Notes: generated from the sequence alone by a model not told the origin. Counted from the first letter of the stretch, positions 36,527-46,497 are shown. The stretch: 64,000 nucleotides of DNA from Hanamia caeni (GCF_003721595.1 NZ_RJJR01000001.1:310001-374000), one strand, 5' to 3'. Numbers and translations are program-made.

Positions 36527-38950
36527 ATGAAAAAGAAATCACTTTTGCTTGTTTGTATAGTTGTATCCTTTCAATGTTTTTCACAAACAAAAATTTTATT
36601 TGATGACGGCTGGCGGTTTCATCGCGGTGATGTAGAGAATGCCAGTCAAATAAATTATAATGATGGCGATTGGAGAACTATTGATCTTCCTCACGATTGG
36701 AGCATTGAAGATTTGCCAGGCACTCAATCGCCTTTTAGTCCTGATGCCATCAATGGTGTCAGCGTTGGTTTCACCACGGGCGGTATTGGCTGGTATCGAA
36801 AAACGTTTACGCTACCGTTAGTTGGTCGTAAACCTAAAACAGCTGGCGCCGATGAAAGAATTATTATTTTGTTTGATGGTGTGTATATGAACGCGGATGT
36901 GTGGATTAACGGTGCGCATTTGGGCAATCATCCATATGGATACACTTCTTTTTATTATGACATTACTGATAAAGTCAACAGGAATGGAAAAAATGTGATT
37001 GCCGTGCAGGTAAAGAATGTCGGGGCAAACAGCCGTTGGTATGCGGGTTCCGGAATTAACAGGCATGTATGGCTGATACAAACCAGCCCGGTTCATGTCG
37101 CTCAATGGGGAACTTTTTTAACCACGCCTGAGGTAAGCCCCGCGTCAGCCAAAATAAATGCGGGTATCGTTGTAGTGAACGAAACGAACGCTGCAGCAAA
37201 CGTCACGGTAGTCACCAGGATTGTAAATCCAAAAGGTGTTGAGGTAGCAAGGGCATCCAACAGGCAAACGATTGCAGCGAATAATTCATCTCATTTCAAT
37301 AACAGAATGTCAGTGAAATCCCCGGATTTATGGTCAACAAAAATTCCGCATTTATATAATGCTATCATCGAACTTTACGTAGACGGCAAACAAACAGATC
37401 AGCAAACTACCGCCTTTGGAATCCGCAAGATTTCTTTTGATGCTACAAATGGTTTTATGCTCAACGATAAGCCGATGAAATTAAGAGGTGGATGTTTCCA
37501 TATTGATAACGGGCCGCTGGGCGCAAAGTCGCTCGACCGTGCAGAAATTCGCCGTGTGGCCTTATTGAAAGCCAGTGGATTTAATGCCATTCGTTGTTCT
37601 CACAATCCTCCCGCTGCGGCCTTTTTAGCGGCGTGCGACAGCTTGGGTATGTTAGTAATTGACGAAGCGTTTGACTGTTGGACAGAAGGGAAAAATCCTG
37701 ACGATTATCATGTGTATTTTAAAGATTGGTGGCAGCGCGATTTGCAAAGTATGGTGCTTCGTGATCGGAATCATCCTTCCATCATTATGTGGAGCATCGG
37801 CAATGAAATCCCCGGAATGGACAGGCCTTCAATTGCTGATACAGCAAAGCTTTTGGCTAATTACGTTCGTTCACTTGATAATACAAGACCCGTTACTGCT
37901 GCGGCAAACAGTGTTTCGGATAAAAAAGATCCCTTTTTTGCTGCCCTTGACGTATCCGGATATAATTATGCGAAGGATAAATATGTAAGTGACCACCAGC
38001 GCAAGCCTGGCCGTATTATGGTAGCAACGGAATCGTATGCGTTGGAGCAATTCGATTATTGGATGAATGTGGTGGATCATCCCTGGATCATTGGCGATTT
38101 CGTGTGGACGGGATATGATTACATCGGTGAATCAAGTATTGGCTGGTACGGATATCCCCAATCCAAAAATTTATTTTATCCCTGGAACCTTGCCTGGTGT
38201 GGCGATATAGATATTTGTGGATGGAAGCGCCCACAATCTTTTTACCGGGATGCACTTTGGAAAAAGAATCAGCTTTCTGTTTTTGTCAAACCACTTCATC
38301 CTTCGTTTCCCGTGAACACAAAAAAATCAGAGTGGAGCAAATGGAATTGGGAGGATGTAATCTCAAACTGGAGCTTTGATTTAAATGCCGATTCATTGAA
38401 AGAGAACCCGGATGCGCTTTTTGAAATCAATGTCTATTCTTCGTGCGATGAAGTTGAATTATTTTTAAATGGAAAATCATTAGGCAAAAAAAACACGAAC
38501 CGGTCAACAAAATTTATGGCGGTTTATCATACTCCTTTTGAACCCGGACAGTTGAAGGCAATTGGATATGACCATGGTAAAAAAGTAAATACTTATATTT
38601 TAAATACAGCAGAAAAGCCATCGCTCATTCATCTTTCTGCAGATAGAAAAGTTATAAGTGCCGACAACCAGGATTTAAGTTATGTTACGGTTGAGTTAGT
38701 TGATAAAAAAGGAAAGCTCAACCCTAATGCGGAAAACCTGGTCCATTTCGAAATTGAAGGGCCGGGAACCATCGCCGGTGTGGGCAATGCTAATCCTGTG
38801 AGTGTTGAAAGCTATCAACTGCCTCAGCGCAAGGCCTGGCAGGGAAAATGCATGGTGATTATCAAATCAAAAAAACAGGCAGGGAAAATAATCTTAAAAG
38901 CATCTTCGCCGGGACTACAGCCAGCGCAATTTATGATACAAGCGCAATAA
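36527..38950 (+). CDS. GH2 beta-galactosidase-like glycosidase
   Basis: An 807-residue exported enzyme (signal peptide ending CFSQ). Order: sugar-binding jelly roll (about 25-190, with WRFHRGD and LPHDWSIEDLPG), Ig-like domain (about 195-295), TIM barrel (about 300-590), DUF4982-like domain (about 610-690) and a C-terminal Ig-like domain. The acid/base is Glu427 in WSIGNEIPG and the nucleophile Glu502 in MVATESYALE. It is likely periplasmic and acts on beta-galactosides. The MFS sugar porter 125 bases downstream probably imports the product. Confidence 0.93.
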   Translation: MKKKSLLLVCIVVSFQCFSQTKILFDDGWRFHRGDVENASQINYNDGDWRTIDLPHDWSIEDLPGTQSPFSPDAINGVSVGFTTGGIGWYRKTFTLPLVGRKPKTAGADERIIILFDGVYMNADVWINGAHLGNHPYGYTSFYYDITDKVNRNGKNVIAVQVKNVGANSRWYAGSGINRHVWLIQTSPVHVAQWGTFLTTPEVSPASAKINAGIVVVNETNAAANVTVVTRIVNPKGVEVARASNRQTIAANNSSHFNNRMSVKSPDLWSTKIPHLYNAIIELYVDGKQTDQQTTAFGIRKISFDATNGFMLNDKPMKLRGGCFHIDNGPLGAKSLDRAEIRRVALLKASGFNAIRCSHNPPAAAFLAACDSLGMLVIDEAFDCWTEGKNPDDYHVYFKDWWQRDLQSMVLRDRNHPSIIMWSIGNEIPGMDRPSIADTAKLLANYVRSLDNTRPVTAAANSVSDKKDPFFAALDVSGYNYAKDKYVSDHQRKPGRIMVATESYALEQFDYWMNVVDHPWIIGDFVWTGYDYIGESSIGWYGYPQSKNLFYPWNLAWCGDIDICGWKRPQSFYRDALWKKNQLSVFVKPLHPSFPVNTKKSEWSKWNWEDVISNWSFDLNADSLKENPDALFEINVYSSCDEVELFLNGKSLGKKNTNRSTKFMAVYHTPFEPGQLKAIGYDHGKKVNTYILNTAEKPSLIHLSADRKVISADNQDLSYVTVELVDKKGKLNPNAENLVHFEIEGPGTIAGVGNANPVSVESYQLPQRKAWQGKCMVIIKSKKQAGKIILKASSPGLQPAQFMIQAQ

Positions 38951-39075
38951 AGGGTTAAATAAAAAAATAAAAATTGCGGCTAAATATTGCTTTACTGTTA
39001 AGAGGAGAAGTTATTTGGTATTTAGAAAACATAAGGAAATAAAACTCTTTTTATAATAATCAGTACTTTCATCAT

Positions 39076-40551
39076 ATGAAAGAAAAAAGTTACAATAAAA
39101 ATCTTGTTACCATTATATCAACAGTAGCCGCTACCGGCGGCCTTTTATTTGGATTTGACACAGGCGTCATTTCAGGAGCGATTCCGTTTTTTCAACAGGA
39201 TTTCCAGCTAAGCAACAGCATGGTTGAAAACATTACTACCGCCGGATTAGCGGGCGCCGTTATTGGCGCTATGTTTACCGGAAGATTGTCGGATATTTTC
39301 GGAAGAAAAAAAACTATCCTGGCTGCGGCTGTCATTTTTGTTTTGGGTGCTGCATGGTCTGGATGGGCGCCCAATCCAACGTTACTGATTCTTTCCCGGT
39401 TATTTATAGGTCTCGCAATCGGGATTTCCTCTTTTTCTGTGCCCTTGTATATTGCTGAAATTTCTCCCACACATATCCGCGGACGGCTGGTATCGTTGTT
39501 TCAATTACTGATTACAATTGGCATCCTCGTTTCTTATTTGAGCGATCTCGCTTTTGCCAATAACAATGATGTTGAATCGTGGCGGCCCATGTTTTATGCG
39601 GGCATTATTCCCGGATTTATTTTATTAATCGGAATGTTCTTTTTGCCCGAAACACCGCGGTGGCTAATGAGCAAGGGCCGTGAAGAAGAAAGCCTGCGCA
39701 TTTTGAGAAGAATTGAAGAGCCCGCTCTTATAGATGAATCAATGGCGCGTATGAAAGAAGAAATAGAGAGGTCAAAAGAAAAGCCAAATTTGCGCGAAGT
39801 GTTCAGGCCATGGCTTCGAAAGGCGTTAATCATTTCTGCAGGCATTATGTTTTTTCAACAATTTGTGGGCATCAATACTGTTATTTATTATAGCCCCAAA
39901 ATATTTATGATTGCCGGATTTGAAGGCGCACGCGCAGGAATCTGGGGCGCTGTAAGTGTCGGCGTTGTGAATGTGGCTTTCACAGTTCTTTCTTTATTCA
40001 TGATTGATAAATTGGGCCGGAGGAAACTTTATTTCATTGGCTTAAGCGGTATTGTAGCTTCACTGATTGCCCTGGGGTTTGTATTTGCCTTTCATGACAG
40101 CCTTGGAGATACCGGGAAATGGCTTGCCATTATTTTTGTGTGGGTCTATATCGCTTTTTTTGCGATAAGCCTTGGTCCTCTCGGATGGCTGATCATTTCA
40201 GAAATTTTTCCGCTTCGTGTCAGGGGAATCGGTTCATCTATCGGCTCGTTATCCAACTGGCTGTTTAATGGCATTGTTGCCTTTACTTTTTTCAAAATCG
40301 TGAAGCTACTGACTGCCGCGGGCAGCGGTATTATCACGCATGAGAGTGTTTATGATGCAGCTACCAATACATTTTCTGAACAAGCGGTTAATAATGGCAA
40401 TCCTGCCGGCGCTTTTTGGTTTTATGCTGCCATAGGAATTATTGGAATTTTCTGGGGTTATTTTTACATCCCCGAAACGAAAGGAATTGCTTTGGAAAAA
40501 ATCGAAGCTCACTGGCGTTTGGGCGGAAAACCAAGAGCATTAAAAAATTAA
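39076..40551 (+). CDS. Sugar porter family MFS transporter
   Basis: A 491-residue twelve-helix transporter. Sugar porter signatures are all present: GRLSDIFGRKK after TM2, RLFIGLAIGISSFSVPLYIAE, PETPRWL after TM6, the QQFVGINTVIYYSPK segment in TM7, DKLGRRKL, and PETKG at the end. It resembles XylE/GalP-type proton symporters, and monosaccharide import is expected. Its position after the GH2 gene suggests uptake of galactose or glucose released by that enzyme. This is inference. Confidence 0.94.
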   Translation: MKEKSYNKNLVTIISTVAATGGLLFGFDTGVISGAIPFFQQDFQLSNSMVENITTAGLAGAVIGAMFTGRLSDIFGRKKTILAAAVIFVLGAAWSGWAPNPTLLILSRLFIGLAIGISSFSVPLYIAEISPTHIRGRLVSLFQLLITIGILVSYLSDLAFANNNDVESWRPMFYAGIIPGFILLIGMFFLPETPRWLMSKGREEESLRILRRIEEPALIDESMARMKEEIERSKEKPNLREVFRPWLRKALIISAGIMFFQQFVGINTVIYYSPKIFMIAGFEGARAGIWGAVSVGVVNVAFTVLSLFMIDKLGRRKLYFIGLSGIVASLIALGFVFAFHDSLGDTGKWLAIIFVWVYIAFFAISLGPLGWLIISEIFPLRVRGIGSSIGSLSNWLFNGIVAFTFFKIVKLLTAAGSGIITHESVYDAATNTFSEQAVNNGNPAGAFWFYAAIGIIGIFWGYFYIPETKGIALEKIEAHWRLGGKPRALKN

Positions 40552-40556
40552 ATTGC

Positions 40557-40575
40557 AAAGTTTTCTGCAAACTTT
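40557..40575 (+). terminator. Weak hairpin after the sugar porter gene
   Basis: AAAGTTT and AAACTTT form a seven-base inverted repeat with a short loop just after the stop codon, followed by a short T-containing stretch. The stem is A/T-rich and may be a weak terminator at most. Confidence 0.3.
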
Positions 40576-40613
40576 CTTAGCTGGATATTGACGTTTACAG
40601 GAAAACCTGAAAC

Positions 40614-41183
40614 TTATTTTGCCTGGTACCGAATGGCCTGGCCATGATAATACTTGTCAACTTTATTATCAAACCAATACTCATCTGTAAAAATATTGCC
40701 GGCCTTATACCTTATGTTTTCCCATGTTATCAGGTAACTTTTTGATGATGGCGAAGATGTGGTAGTTATGAGAAAAGTGAGTTTTGTATTATCTGAATTT
40801 ACAAACTGCCAATCCTTAATAATGTGTGTACCGTTCAGGCCATCCAATAAAGAGCCGGTGCCATCAGGATAAAATGTGTAAATCTCAAGGGAGCGATCTC
40901 CAAAACCAACAGTGTTGTTAGTTCCACCCCGTGAAAAATAAATAGAGTCTCCTCCAAATACTGCGCGTAACTCAGTTGTTTTCCAGGGATAGGCTGTAAG
41001 TAACGCTTTAGAAAAAGAAGAATCTTTAATTAAAACTGTGTCTTTTTTAATGACTGTATCTTTTTTGATAACAGTTACAGTATCAAAAACTATTTTTTCC
41101 TTTGTGCAGGAACTTAGACCAGTAGTGATAGATAAAGACCAAATAACGAAAATAAATCCGGATAAGCTTATTATAAATCTCAT
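40614..41183 (-). CDS. Hypothetical lipoprotein with Asp/Thr/Val/Lys repeat linker
   Basis: A 189-residue lipoprotein (lipobox GLSSC near residue 26). The first mature residues form a repetitive linker in which DTV and IKKDTV units recur about four times. The C-terminal 130 residues look like a small beta-rich lipocalin-like domain (PWKTTELRAVFGG and LEIYTFYPDGTGSLLDG). Unknown function. Its promoter is well defined at 41198-41227. It is isolated between convergent and co-directional neighbours. Confidence 0.75.
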   Translation of the reverse strand: MRFIISLSGFIFVIWSLSITTGLSSCTKEKIVFDTVTVIKKDTVIKKDTVLIKDSSFSKALLTAYPWKTTELRAVFGGDSIYFSRGGTNNTVGFGDRSLEIYTFYPDGTGSLLDGLNGTHIIKDWQFVNSDNTKLTFLITTTSSPSSKSYLITWENIRYKAGNIFTDEYWFDNKVDKYYHGQAIRYQAK

Positions 41184-41197
41184 ACAGTTGTTTTTTA

Positions 41198-41227
41198 CAA
41201 AAATATATTTTCTAACCGATAATCAAA
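41198..41227 (-). promoter_or_regulatory. Consensus promoter of the hypothetical lipoprotein
   Basis: On the - strand TTTG (41224-41227) and TATTTTTG (41198-41205) are 18 bases apart, the Bacteroidota consensus. The box ends 14 bases before the ATG at 41183. The upstream element lies near the very 3' end region of prfC (stop at 41235). Confidence 0.65.
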
Positions 41228-41234
41228 AGAGCAC

Positions 41235-42836
41235 CTACTTATGAATCTCGCTGGTAAAATGAAACTCAATGTCGGGATTATTGGTGCGTTCGGTATTTAA
41301 GAACCATTCGCTTTGTGCAAGATAAACCAACAGCCCATCTTTATGGCGGGCGATGTTTGAGGATTTAAATTTGATAAATTCTTCCAGCTTTTTTGGATCC
41401 TTTGATGTAATCCAGCAGGCTTTGTAGTAGGGGAGCGAATTAAGCTGAACCGACGCGCCATACTCATGCAAAAGGCGATATTGAATTACCTCAAATTGCA
41501 ATTCACCAACGCACCCAATAATTTTTTTGTTGCCGCCAAATTGGGTAAACAACTGGGCTACGCCTTCGTCCGTTAATTGAAGCAAGCCTTTTTCAAGCTG
41601 CTTTGTTTTCATCGGATCTTTATTAACCACTTCTTTAAATAATTCCGGGGAAAATGAAGGAATGCCGGTGAAATAAAAATCTTCTCCCTCTGTAAGCGTG
41701 TCGCCGATTTTAAAATTCCCGGTGTCAAACAAGCCTACTACATCTCCGGGAAACGCAGATTCTATAATGTCTTTATCACGTGCTAAAAAAGAATATGGAT
41801 TGCTGAACCTCACATTTTTGCTCAGCCGTACATGATGAAAGTATTTATTGCGTTCAAATTTTCCCGCGCAAACTCTTAAAAATGCAATCCTGTCGCGGTG
41901 CCGCGGATCGAGGTTTGCGTGAATTTTAAAAACAAATCCGCTGAATTTATTTTCATACGGTTCAACTACTCTTGTGGTTACTTCGCGCTCCTGGGGCAAA
42001 GGCGCAATTTTAATAAAGGTTTCCAGCAATTCTTTTACGCCGAAATTATTGATAGCGCTTCCAAAAAAAACAGGAGCCACCTTGCCGTCTAAATAGTTTT
42101 GTTGATCCAGTTCTCCATAAACGCCATCGATAAGTTCAACATCTTCGCGCAACCGGGCAGCATCTTTAGTGCCCAACTTTTGTTCCACAATTTCATCGTT
42201 GATATTGTCGATAGGAACATCTTCTTCCGTAATTTTTTGATTCGGTGTAAAAAGAAGAAGGCTTTTTTCATACAAATTATAAACGCCTTTAAATTCTTTA
42301 CCCATGCCAATAGGCCAGCTTAGCGGATGCAATTGAATATTTAATTCCGCTTCTATTTCATCTAAAAGATCGAACGGGTTTTTTCCATCACGGTCGAGTT
42401 TATTGACGAAAACAATCACAGGCGTATCACGCATGCGGCATACTTCCACCAGCCTTTTTGTTTGTTCTTCCACTCCTTTTACAGAATCAATCACCAGCAC
42501 CACGCTGTCAACAGCAGTCAATGTACGATAAGTATCTTCAGCAAAATCTTTGTGGCCCGGCGTATCGAGAAGGTTAATCAAAATATCTTTGTATTCAAAG
42601 CTCATCACGGAAGTAGCCACGGAAATGCCGCGCTGCCGCTCGATATCCATAAAATCTGATGTTGCGTGTTTTTTGATTTTATTGCTTTTCACCGCGCCTG
42701 CGGTTTGTATCGCGCCACCAAAAAGCAAAAACTTTTCTGTTAAAGTGGTTTTGCCTGCATCCGGGTGTGAGATGATAGCGAATGTCCTGCGTTTTTTTAT
42801 TTCGTTAGCCAATTTTGTATTTACTTCCGCCTGCAT
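41235..42836 (-). CDS. prfC: Peptide chain release factor 3
   Basis: A 533-residue translational GTPase that recycles RF1/RF2 after termination. G motifs: [13 protein letters not shown] (G1), [13 protein letters not shown] (G2 region), [17 protein letters not shown] (G3), FVNKLDRDG (G4). Domain II and the RF3-specific C-terminal domain follow. Length is normal. The 125 bases upstream contain word-like repeats but no full-consensus promoter; a near match TACCTTCG lies at 42860-42867. Confidence 0.97.
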   Translation of the reverse strand: MQAEVNTKLANEIKKRRTFAIISHPDAGKTTLTEKFLLFGGAIQTAGAVKSNKIKKHATSDFMDIERQRGISVATSVMSFEYKDILINLLDTPGHKDFAEDTYRTLTAVDSVVLVIDSVKGVEEQTKRLVEVCRMRDTPVIVFVNKLDRDGKNPFDLLDEIEAELNIQLHPLSWPIGMGKEFKGVYNLYEKSLLLFTPNQKITEEDVPIDNINDEIVEQKLGTKDAARLREDVELIDGVYGELDQQNYLDGKVAPVFFGSAINNFGVKELLETFIKIAPLPQEREVTTRVVEPYENKFSGFVFKIHANLDPRHRDRIAFLRVCAGKFERNKYFHHVRLSKNVRFSNPYSFLARDKDIIESAFPGDVVGLFDTGNFKIGDTLTEGEDFYFTGIPSFSPELFKEVVNKDPMKTKQLEKGLLQLTDEGVAQLFTQFGGNKKIIGCVGELQFEVIQYRLLHEYGASVQLNSLPYYKACWITSKDPKKLEEFIKFKSSNIARHKDGLLVYLAQSEWFLNTERTNNPDIEFHFTSEIHK

Positions 42837-42868
42837 GCTGCTTCAAAAAATTTTGGCTGCGAAGGTAA

Positions 42869-42945
42869 GCTAATGTGCTAAAGTGAAAATGTGAAAAAAT
42901 GCTAATGTGCCAATTTGCTAATGTGCTAATTTGAAAATGTAATGC
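42869..42945. repeat. Imperfect word repeat with CTAATGTGC units
   Basis: The nonamer CTAATGTGC occurs exactly at 42870-42878, 42902-42910 and 42918-42926, interspersed with variants such as CCAATTTG, CTAATTTG and AAAATGTG. The tract fills the gap between argE and prfC and reads like a decaying microsatellite. Confidence 0.7.
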
Positions 42946-42962
42946 CTGTAAAACCTAAGATA

Positions 42963-44045
42963 CTATAAATTTTCACCATACAATTTCAGCAGGTCAATGT
43001 AAGTTTTTATCCCCTCTTCAATATCATTTAAAAAGATAAATTCATCAGCAGTGTGGCTGCGTGCCGAATCTCCAGGGCCGGTTTTCAACGCCGGAAAATT
43101 CATCAAAGCCATATCCGAACAGGTGGGAGAGCCATAAGAAGAAAGTCCTGCCTGCTTACCGGCTTTTACCAAAGGATGCGTCTCGCTGATAAAAGAAGAT
43201 TGTAGTCTTACAGAGCGTGGGTGAATTTCGCTTTCAATATTTTCGTTAATTACAGTAATAACTTCTTCGAAAGAATACAATTCATTTACGCGAATATCCA
43301 CAACAAAGCTGCATTCAGATGGAACGATGTTGTGCGTTTTGTTTTCTGTATTCACTGAGGTAACGGCAATATGAACCGGGCCAAGCAAAGAAGAAACTTT
43401 TGGGAATTGAAAATGTATCAGCCAGCCAATATCCTTAACCGCAATGTATAAGGCATTAATGCCTTCGTCACGCGCTGCATGCCCTGCTTTTCCGTGAGCG
43501 ATACAATCCAGCACCAGCAAGCCTTTTTCAGCAATTGCCATATTCAATAAAGTGGGTTCGCCCACAATAGCGCAATCTATTTTTGGTAATTTGGGTAAAA
43601 GAATTTCAATGCCGTTTGTTCCTGACACTTCTTCTTCTGCGGTTGCAGCAAAAACAATATTAAACGGAATGTCTTTTTCAAAAAAATAAATGAAGGTAGC
43701 CAGCAGAGAAACCAAAGGGCCGCCGGCATCATTGGAACCCAGGCCAAATAACTTTCCATCTTTTTCAATTGGCTCAAAGGGAGGTAACGTATATCCTTTA
43801 TTTGGTTTTACCGTATCGTGATGCGAGTTCAGTAACAGAGTTGGTTTATTACTGTCAAAATTTTTATTCCTTGCCCACACATTATTTAAGTAACGATGAC
43901 ATTCAATTTTTTTTTCTTCAAAAAAACCTTCAATGCATGTTGCCGTCTTGTCTTCCCCGCGGCTAAAAGATGGAATCGCAATTAATTGTTTTAATAATTT
44001 AACTGCATCAAAATATAAATCAGAAATATTTATTGCTTTACTCAT
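42963..44045 (-). CDS. argE: M20 family N-acyl-ornithine deacylase (ArgE-like)
   Basis: A 360-residue zinc amidohydrolase from the ATG at 44045; the frame runs open to 44075 but that would overlap argB more. Metal motifs: LLNSHHDTV, GLGSNDAGGPLVSL, ATAEEEVSG, and CAIVGEPTLLNMA, with a late histidine in SHTADEF. It removes the acyl group from N-acyl-ornithine or N-acyl-citrulline; with an argF'-type operon the substrate is probably N-acyl-citrulline. Its start overlaps the argB stop by eight bases. It is the last arg gene here. Confidence 0.88.
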   Translation of the reverse strand: MSKAINISDLYFDAVKLLKQLIAIPSFSRGEDKTATCIEGFFEEKKIECHRYLNNVWARNKNFDSNKPTLLLNSHHDTVKPNKGYTLPPFEPIEKDGKLFGLGSNDAGGPLVSLLATFIYFFEKDIPFNIVFAATAEEEVSGTNGIEILLPKLPKIDCAIVGEPTLLNMAIAEKGLLVLDCIAHGKAGHAARDEGINALYIAVKDIGWLIHFQFPKVSSLLGPVHIAVTSVNTENKTHNIVPSECSFVVDIRVNELYSFEEVITVINENIESEIHPRSVRLQSSFISETHPLVKAGKQAGLSSYGSPTCSDMALMNFPALKTGPGDSARSHTADEFIFLNDIEEGIKTYIDLLKLYGENL

Positions 44046-44832
44046 GCATTGAAAGTTTGGTGCCACCGCTTCCATTGATTAAAGAAGAAATTTGTGATGA
44101 ATTTCCAATTATCACTTCCTTTACTCCTTTATTAATTGCGTCAAATGAATTATCAATTTTTGGCAGCATGCCCGCAAATAATTTGTTTGTTTTTTTCAGC
44201 GATGCAAATTTTTCGGGGTTAATATTTGCTATGACTGAATTTTCATCATTTACGTCTGATAATACACCGTTTTTTTCGAAACAAAAAATCAGCCTCACTT
44301 CAAAATCATCTGATAGTCTCACGGCAATTGACGAAGCGATGGTATCTGCATTAGTGTTGAGTATTTTGCCTTTTGTATCATGTGTAAGCGGCGCTACCAC
44401 CGGGGTTAGGTCATTTTCAAGAAATAATTTCCATGTGCCGGGATTGATTTTATCGCTTTCAATATCCCCTGCCCAGCCATAATCTATTTCTGTTACTTCG
44501 CGCTTTTTTGCCGGTATCAAATTGGCATCAGCGCCGGTAATTCCAATGGCATTGCAATTAAAAGATTGCAGTTTGGCAACGATTTTTTTATTCACTAATC
44601 CACCATAAACCATCGTCACTAAATCAATCGTTTCGTCATCAGTGATTCTTCTGCCGTCAATGTATTTTGAAACGATGCCTAATTTATTACCAATTGAGGT
44701 TGCAATTTTTCCGCCGCCATGCACTAAGATTCTTTTATCTGGAATTTTTGAAAAATCTTTCAAAAAGGAGCTCAATTTATTTGCGTCATCAATAACATTG
44801 CCTCCAATTTTTATGACAAATAATTTTTCCAA
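44038..44832 (-). CDS. argB: N-acetylglutamate kinase
   Basis: A 264-residue amino-acid kinase, second step of arginine synthesis. Motifs are FVIKIGGNVID at the N-terminus, ILVHGGGKIAT, and GITGADANLIPAK. The start is a TTG at 44832; reading back, no ATG or GTG precedes the conserved N-terminus before a stop, so TTG is forced. It follows vapC by 45 bases and overlaps argE by eight bases. In organisms using succinylated intermediates the true substrate may be N-succinylglutamate. Confidence 0.93.
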   Translation of the reverse strand: MEKLFVIKIGGNVIDDANKLSSFLKDFSKIPDKRILVHGGGKIATSIGNKLGIVSKYIDGRRITDDETIDLVTMVYGGLVNKKIVAKLQSFNCNAIGITGADANLIPAKKREVTEIDYGWAGDIESDKINPGTWKLFLENDLTPVVAPLTHDTKGKILNTNADTIASSIAVRLSDDFEVRLIFCFEKNGVLSDVNDENSVIANINPEKFASLKKTNKLFAGMLPKIDNSFDAINKGVKEVIIGNSSQISSLINGSGGTKLSMHE

Positions 44833-44877
44833 AACAGAGTTATGAATTATTGAAAAGTATTTAAATAGAAAAAAGTT

Positions 44878-45234
44878 TTATTCTTCAAGGAATCTAAAAT
44901 CCTTAATATTTAATGTATATAGTTCCACTTTATAACAAATTGCTGTTGCTCCTATCAGGGCATCGGGTAACGAAAGCTTGTGAGAAAGACTAAAATCTTC
45001 TACTAATTTTACTGCCATTTCAGAAATGATTGTGTCAATTGGCAGTACTACAAGTTGATCCATATCTTTATGAATTGCTTGCAATCCTTTTTTATTTCGG
45101 GCACCAAAAAAAAGTTCACCACGGGTAACATCGGAAACTGCCAGATTCTGCTGCCCAATTTGTTTTACTGATTCAATAATTTTATTGTTATCACGATAAA
45201 TTTCTATAAAAATATTTGTATCGCAGAGTATCAT
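44878..45234 (-). CDS. vapC: VapC-type PIN domain ribonuclease toxin
   Basis: A 118-residue PIN domain protein. Acidic catalytic residues are Asp5 in LCDTNIFIEIY, the glutamate of TRGELFFGA, and Asp in SLPDALIGATA near residue 97, with a final DFRFLEE. Such toxins cleave RNA, often initiator tRNA. Its ATG overlaps the stop of the upstream vapB as ATGA. It sits between argF' and argB on the operon strand. Confidence 0.9.
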   Translation of the reverse strand: MILCDTNIFIEIYRDNNKIIESVKQIGQQNLAVSDVTRGELFFGARNKKGLQAIHKDMDQLVVLPIDTIISEMAVKLVEDFSLSHKLSLPDALIGATAICYKVELYTLNIKDFRFLEE

Positions 45235-45446
45235 TTATTCCTATTCCAGGCTTGTTCACGAAGTTTATCAGCATCTATTGAGTAATCCTTCCATATTCCG
45301 GTTGACAGGGTAAACTCAGACTTACCTGTAGTACCTGTTTTGGGTATTTTTTTTAATTCAGCCTCTATATTTAATGCTTTCAAAAACAGAATCAAAGCCT
45401 TTATTTTATTTTTATCAGGATTATTTTTTAAAATTATTTCAACCAT
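45231..45446 (-). CDS. VapB-like antitoxin
   Basis: A 71-residue charged protein with an N-terminal helical part (DKNKIKALILFLKALNIEAE) and a C-terminal tail (DADKLREQAWNRNK) of the kind that wraps around the PIN toxin. It precedes vapC with a four-base ATGA overlap, the usual antitoxin-first order. No classical DNA-binding fold is obvious, so autoregulation is uncertain. Confidence 0.8.
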   Translation of the reverse strand: MVEIILKNNPDKNKIKALILFLKALNIEAELKKIPKTGTTGKSEFTLSTGIWKDYSIDADKLREQAWNRNK

Positions 45447-45507
45447 ATTTCTATATTTATGAATGACTATCTATAAAGATACTAATGAAATTTAATAACT
45501 GAATGTA

Positions 45508-46467
45508 TTAAACGTTTCTAAGTATTTCCTGAATAACTGCCTGTGCTGCCCATACGCGGTTTCCAGCCTCTTCAGTGATAATGCTGTTGCCGCCATCTAA
45601 AATTTCGTCGCTTAATTCTACATTTCTTCTCACAGGAAGGCAATGCATCACTTTTGCATCATTAGTGGTCTCCAGTTTTTTGTTATCCAACAGCCAGTTG
45701 TCATCTACGTTAATTATTTTTCCATAATCCTGATAGCTGCTCCAGTTTTTTACATACACAAAATCAGCATCCTTTAAGGCTTCATCCTGGTTATGGATTA
45801 TCTCTGCGCCGCTGGTAAATTTTTCATCCAAATCATAACCCGCCGGATTTGTAATTACGAAGTTCGCATGTCCCCATGCGTTTACCCATTGAGCAAAACT
45901 ATTGGCAACACATTGTGGTAAAGCTTTCACGTGCGGTGCCCAGGTTAATAACACTTTTGGTTTGGTTTTGTTTTCTACAGGCAGATGCGATGAAATGGTT
46001 ATGATATCCGTCAGGCTTTGCAACGGATGCAGCGTGGCGCTTTCCAGGCTGATTACAGGTATCCCGCAATATTTTACAAATTGGTGTAAAACTTTTTCAG
46101 CATAATCCGATTCCCGGTCCTTTAATGTTGGAAAAGTCCTGATTCCCAGGATATCAAAATATTTTCCCAGGATTGGCGCTGCATCTTTAATGTGTTCGGC
46201 GGTGGTTCCATTCATCACTGCGCCTTCTTCAAATTCAAATGCCCAGCCCTCCTGTGAGGCGTTAAAAACTATCGATTCCATTCCAAGGTTTTGAGCTGCA
46301 ATCTGCGTGCTCAGGCGGGTTCGCATGCTTGGATTTAAAAACAGGAGCCCAATACGTTTTCCTTTTCCCAAAGAAGAATTTGAGAAAGGATTTGTTTTAA
46401 AATGCAATGCAGTATGTACGAGGTCATCTATATTTCCTGCATCATTTGCTGAAAGAAAGTTTTTCAA
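45508..46467 (-). CDS. argF': N-acyl-L-ornithine carbamoyltransferase
   Basis: A 319-residue transcarbamylase of the Bacteroidota N-acetyl/N-succinyl-ornithine type. Carbamoyl-phosphate motif SMRT is at residues 47-50, TWAPH and HCLPVRRN follow. The loop MNGTTAEH (residues 85-92) corresponds to the loop that fixes acyl specificity in characterised enzymes; residue 90 is alanine here. It starts with a TTG at 46467, since no ATG/GTG precedes the conserved N-terminus. It follows argD by 30 bases. Confidence 0.92.
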   Translation of the reverse strand: MKNFLSANDAGNIDDLVHTALHFKTNPFSNSSLGKGKRIGLLFLNPSMRTRLSTQIAAQNLGMESIVFNASQEGWAFEFEEGAVMNGTTAEHIKDAAPILGKYFDILGIRTFPTLKDRESDYAEKVLHQFVKYCGIPVISLESATLHPLQSLTDIITISSHLPVENKTKPKVLLTWAPHVKALPQCVANSFAQWVNAWGHANFVITNPAGYDLDEKFTSGAEIIHNQDEALKDADFVYVKNWSSYQDYGKIINVDDNWLLDNKKLETTNDAKVMHCLPVRRNVELSDEILDGGNSIITEEAGNRVWAAQAVIQEILRNV

Positions 46468-46497
46468 TATTTTAAAAAATTGAGTTGGATGAAAAAA

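Noticed and set aside
44033..44482. A 149-codon + strand frame antisense to argB
   Set aside because: argB is unmistakable on the other strand; the antisense frame has no domain.
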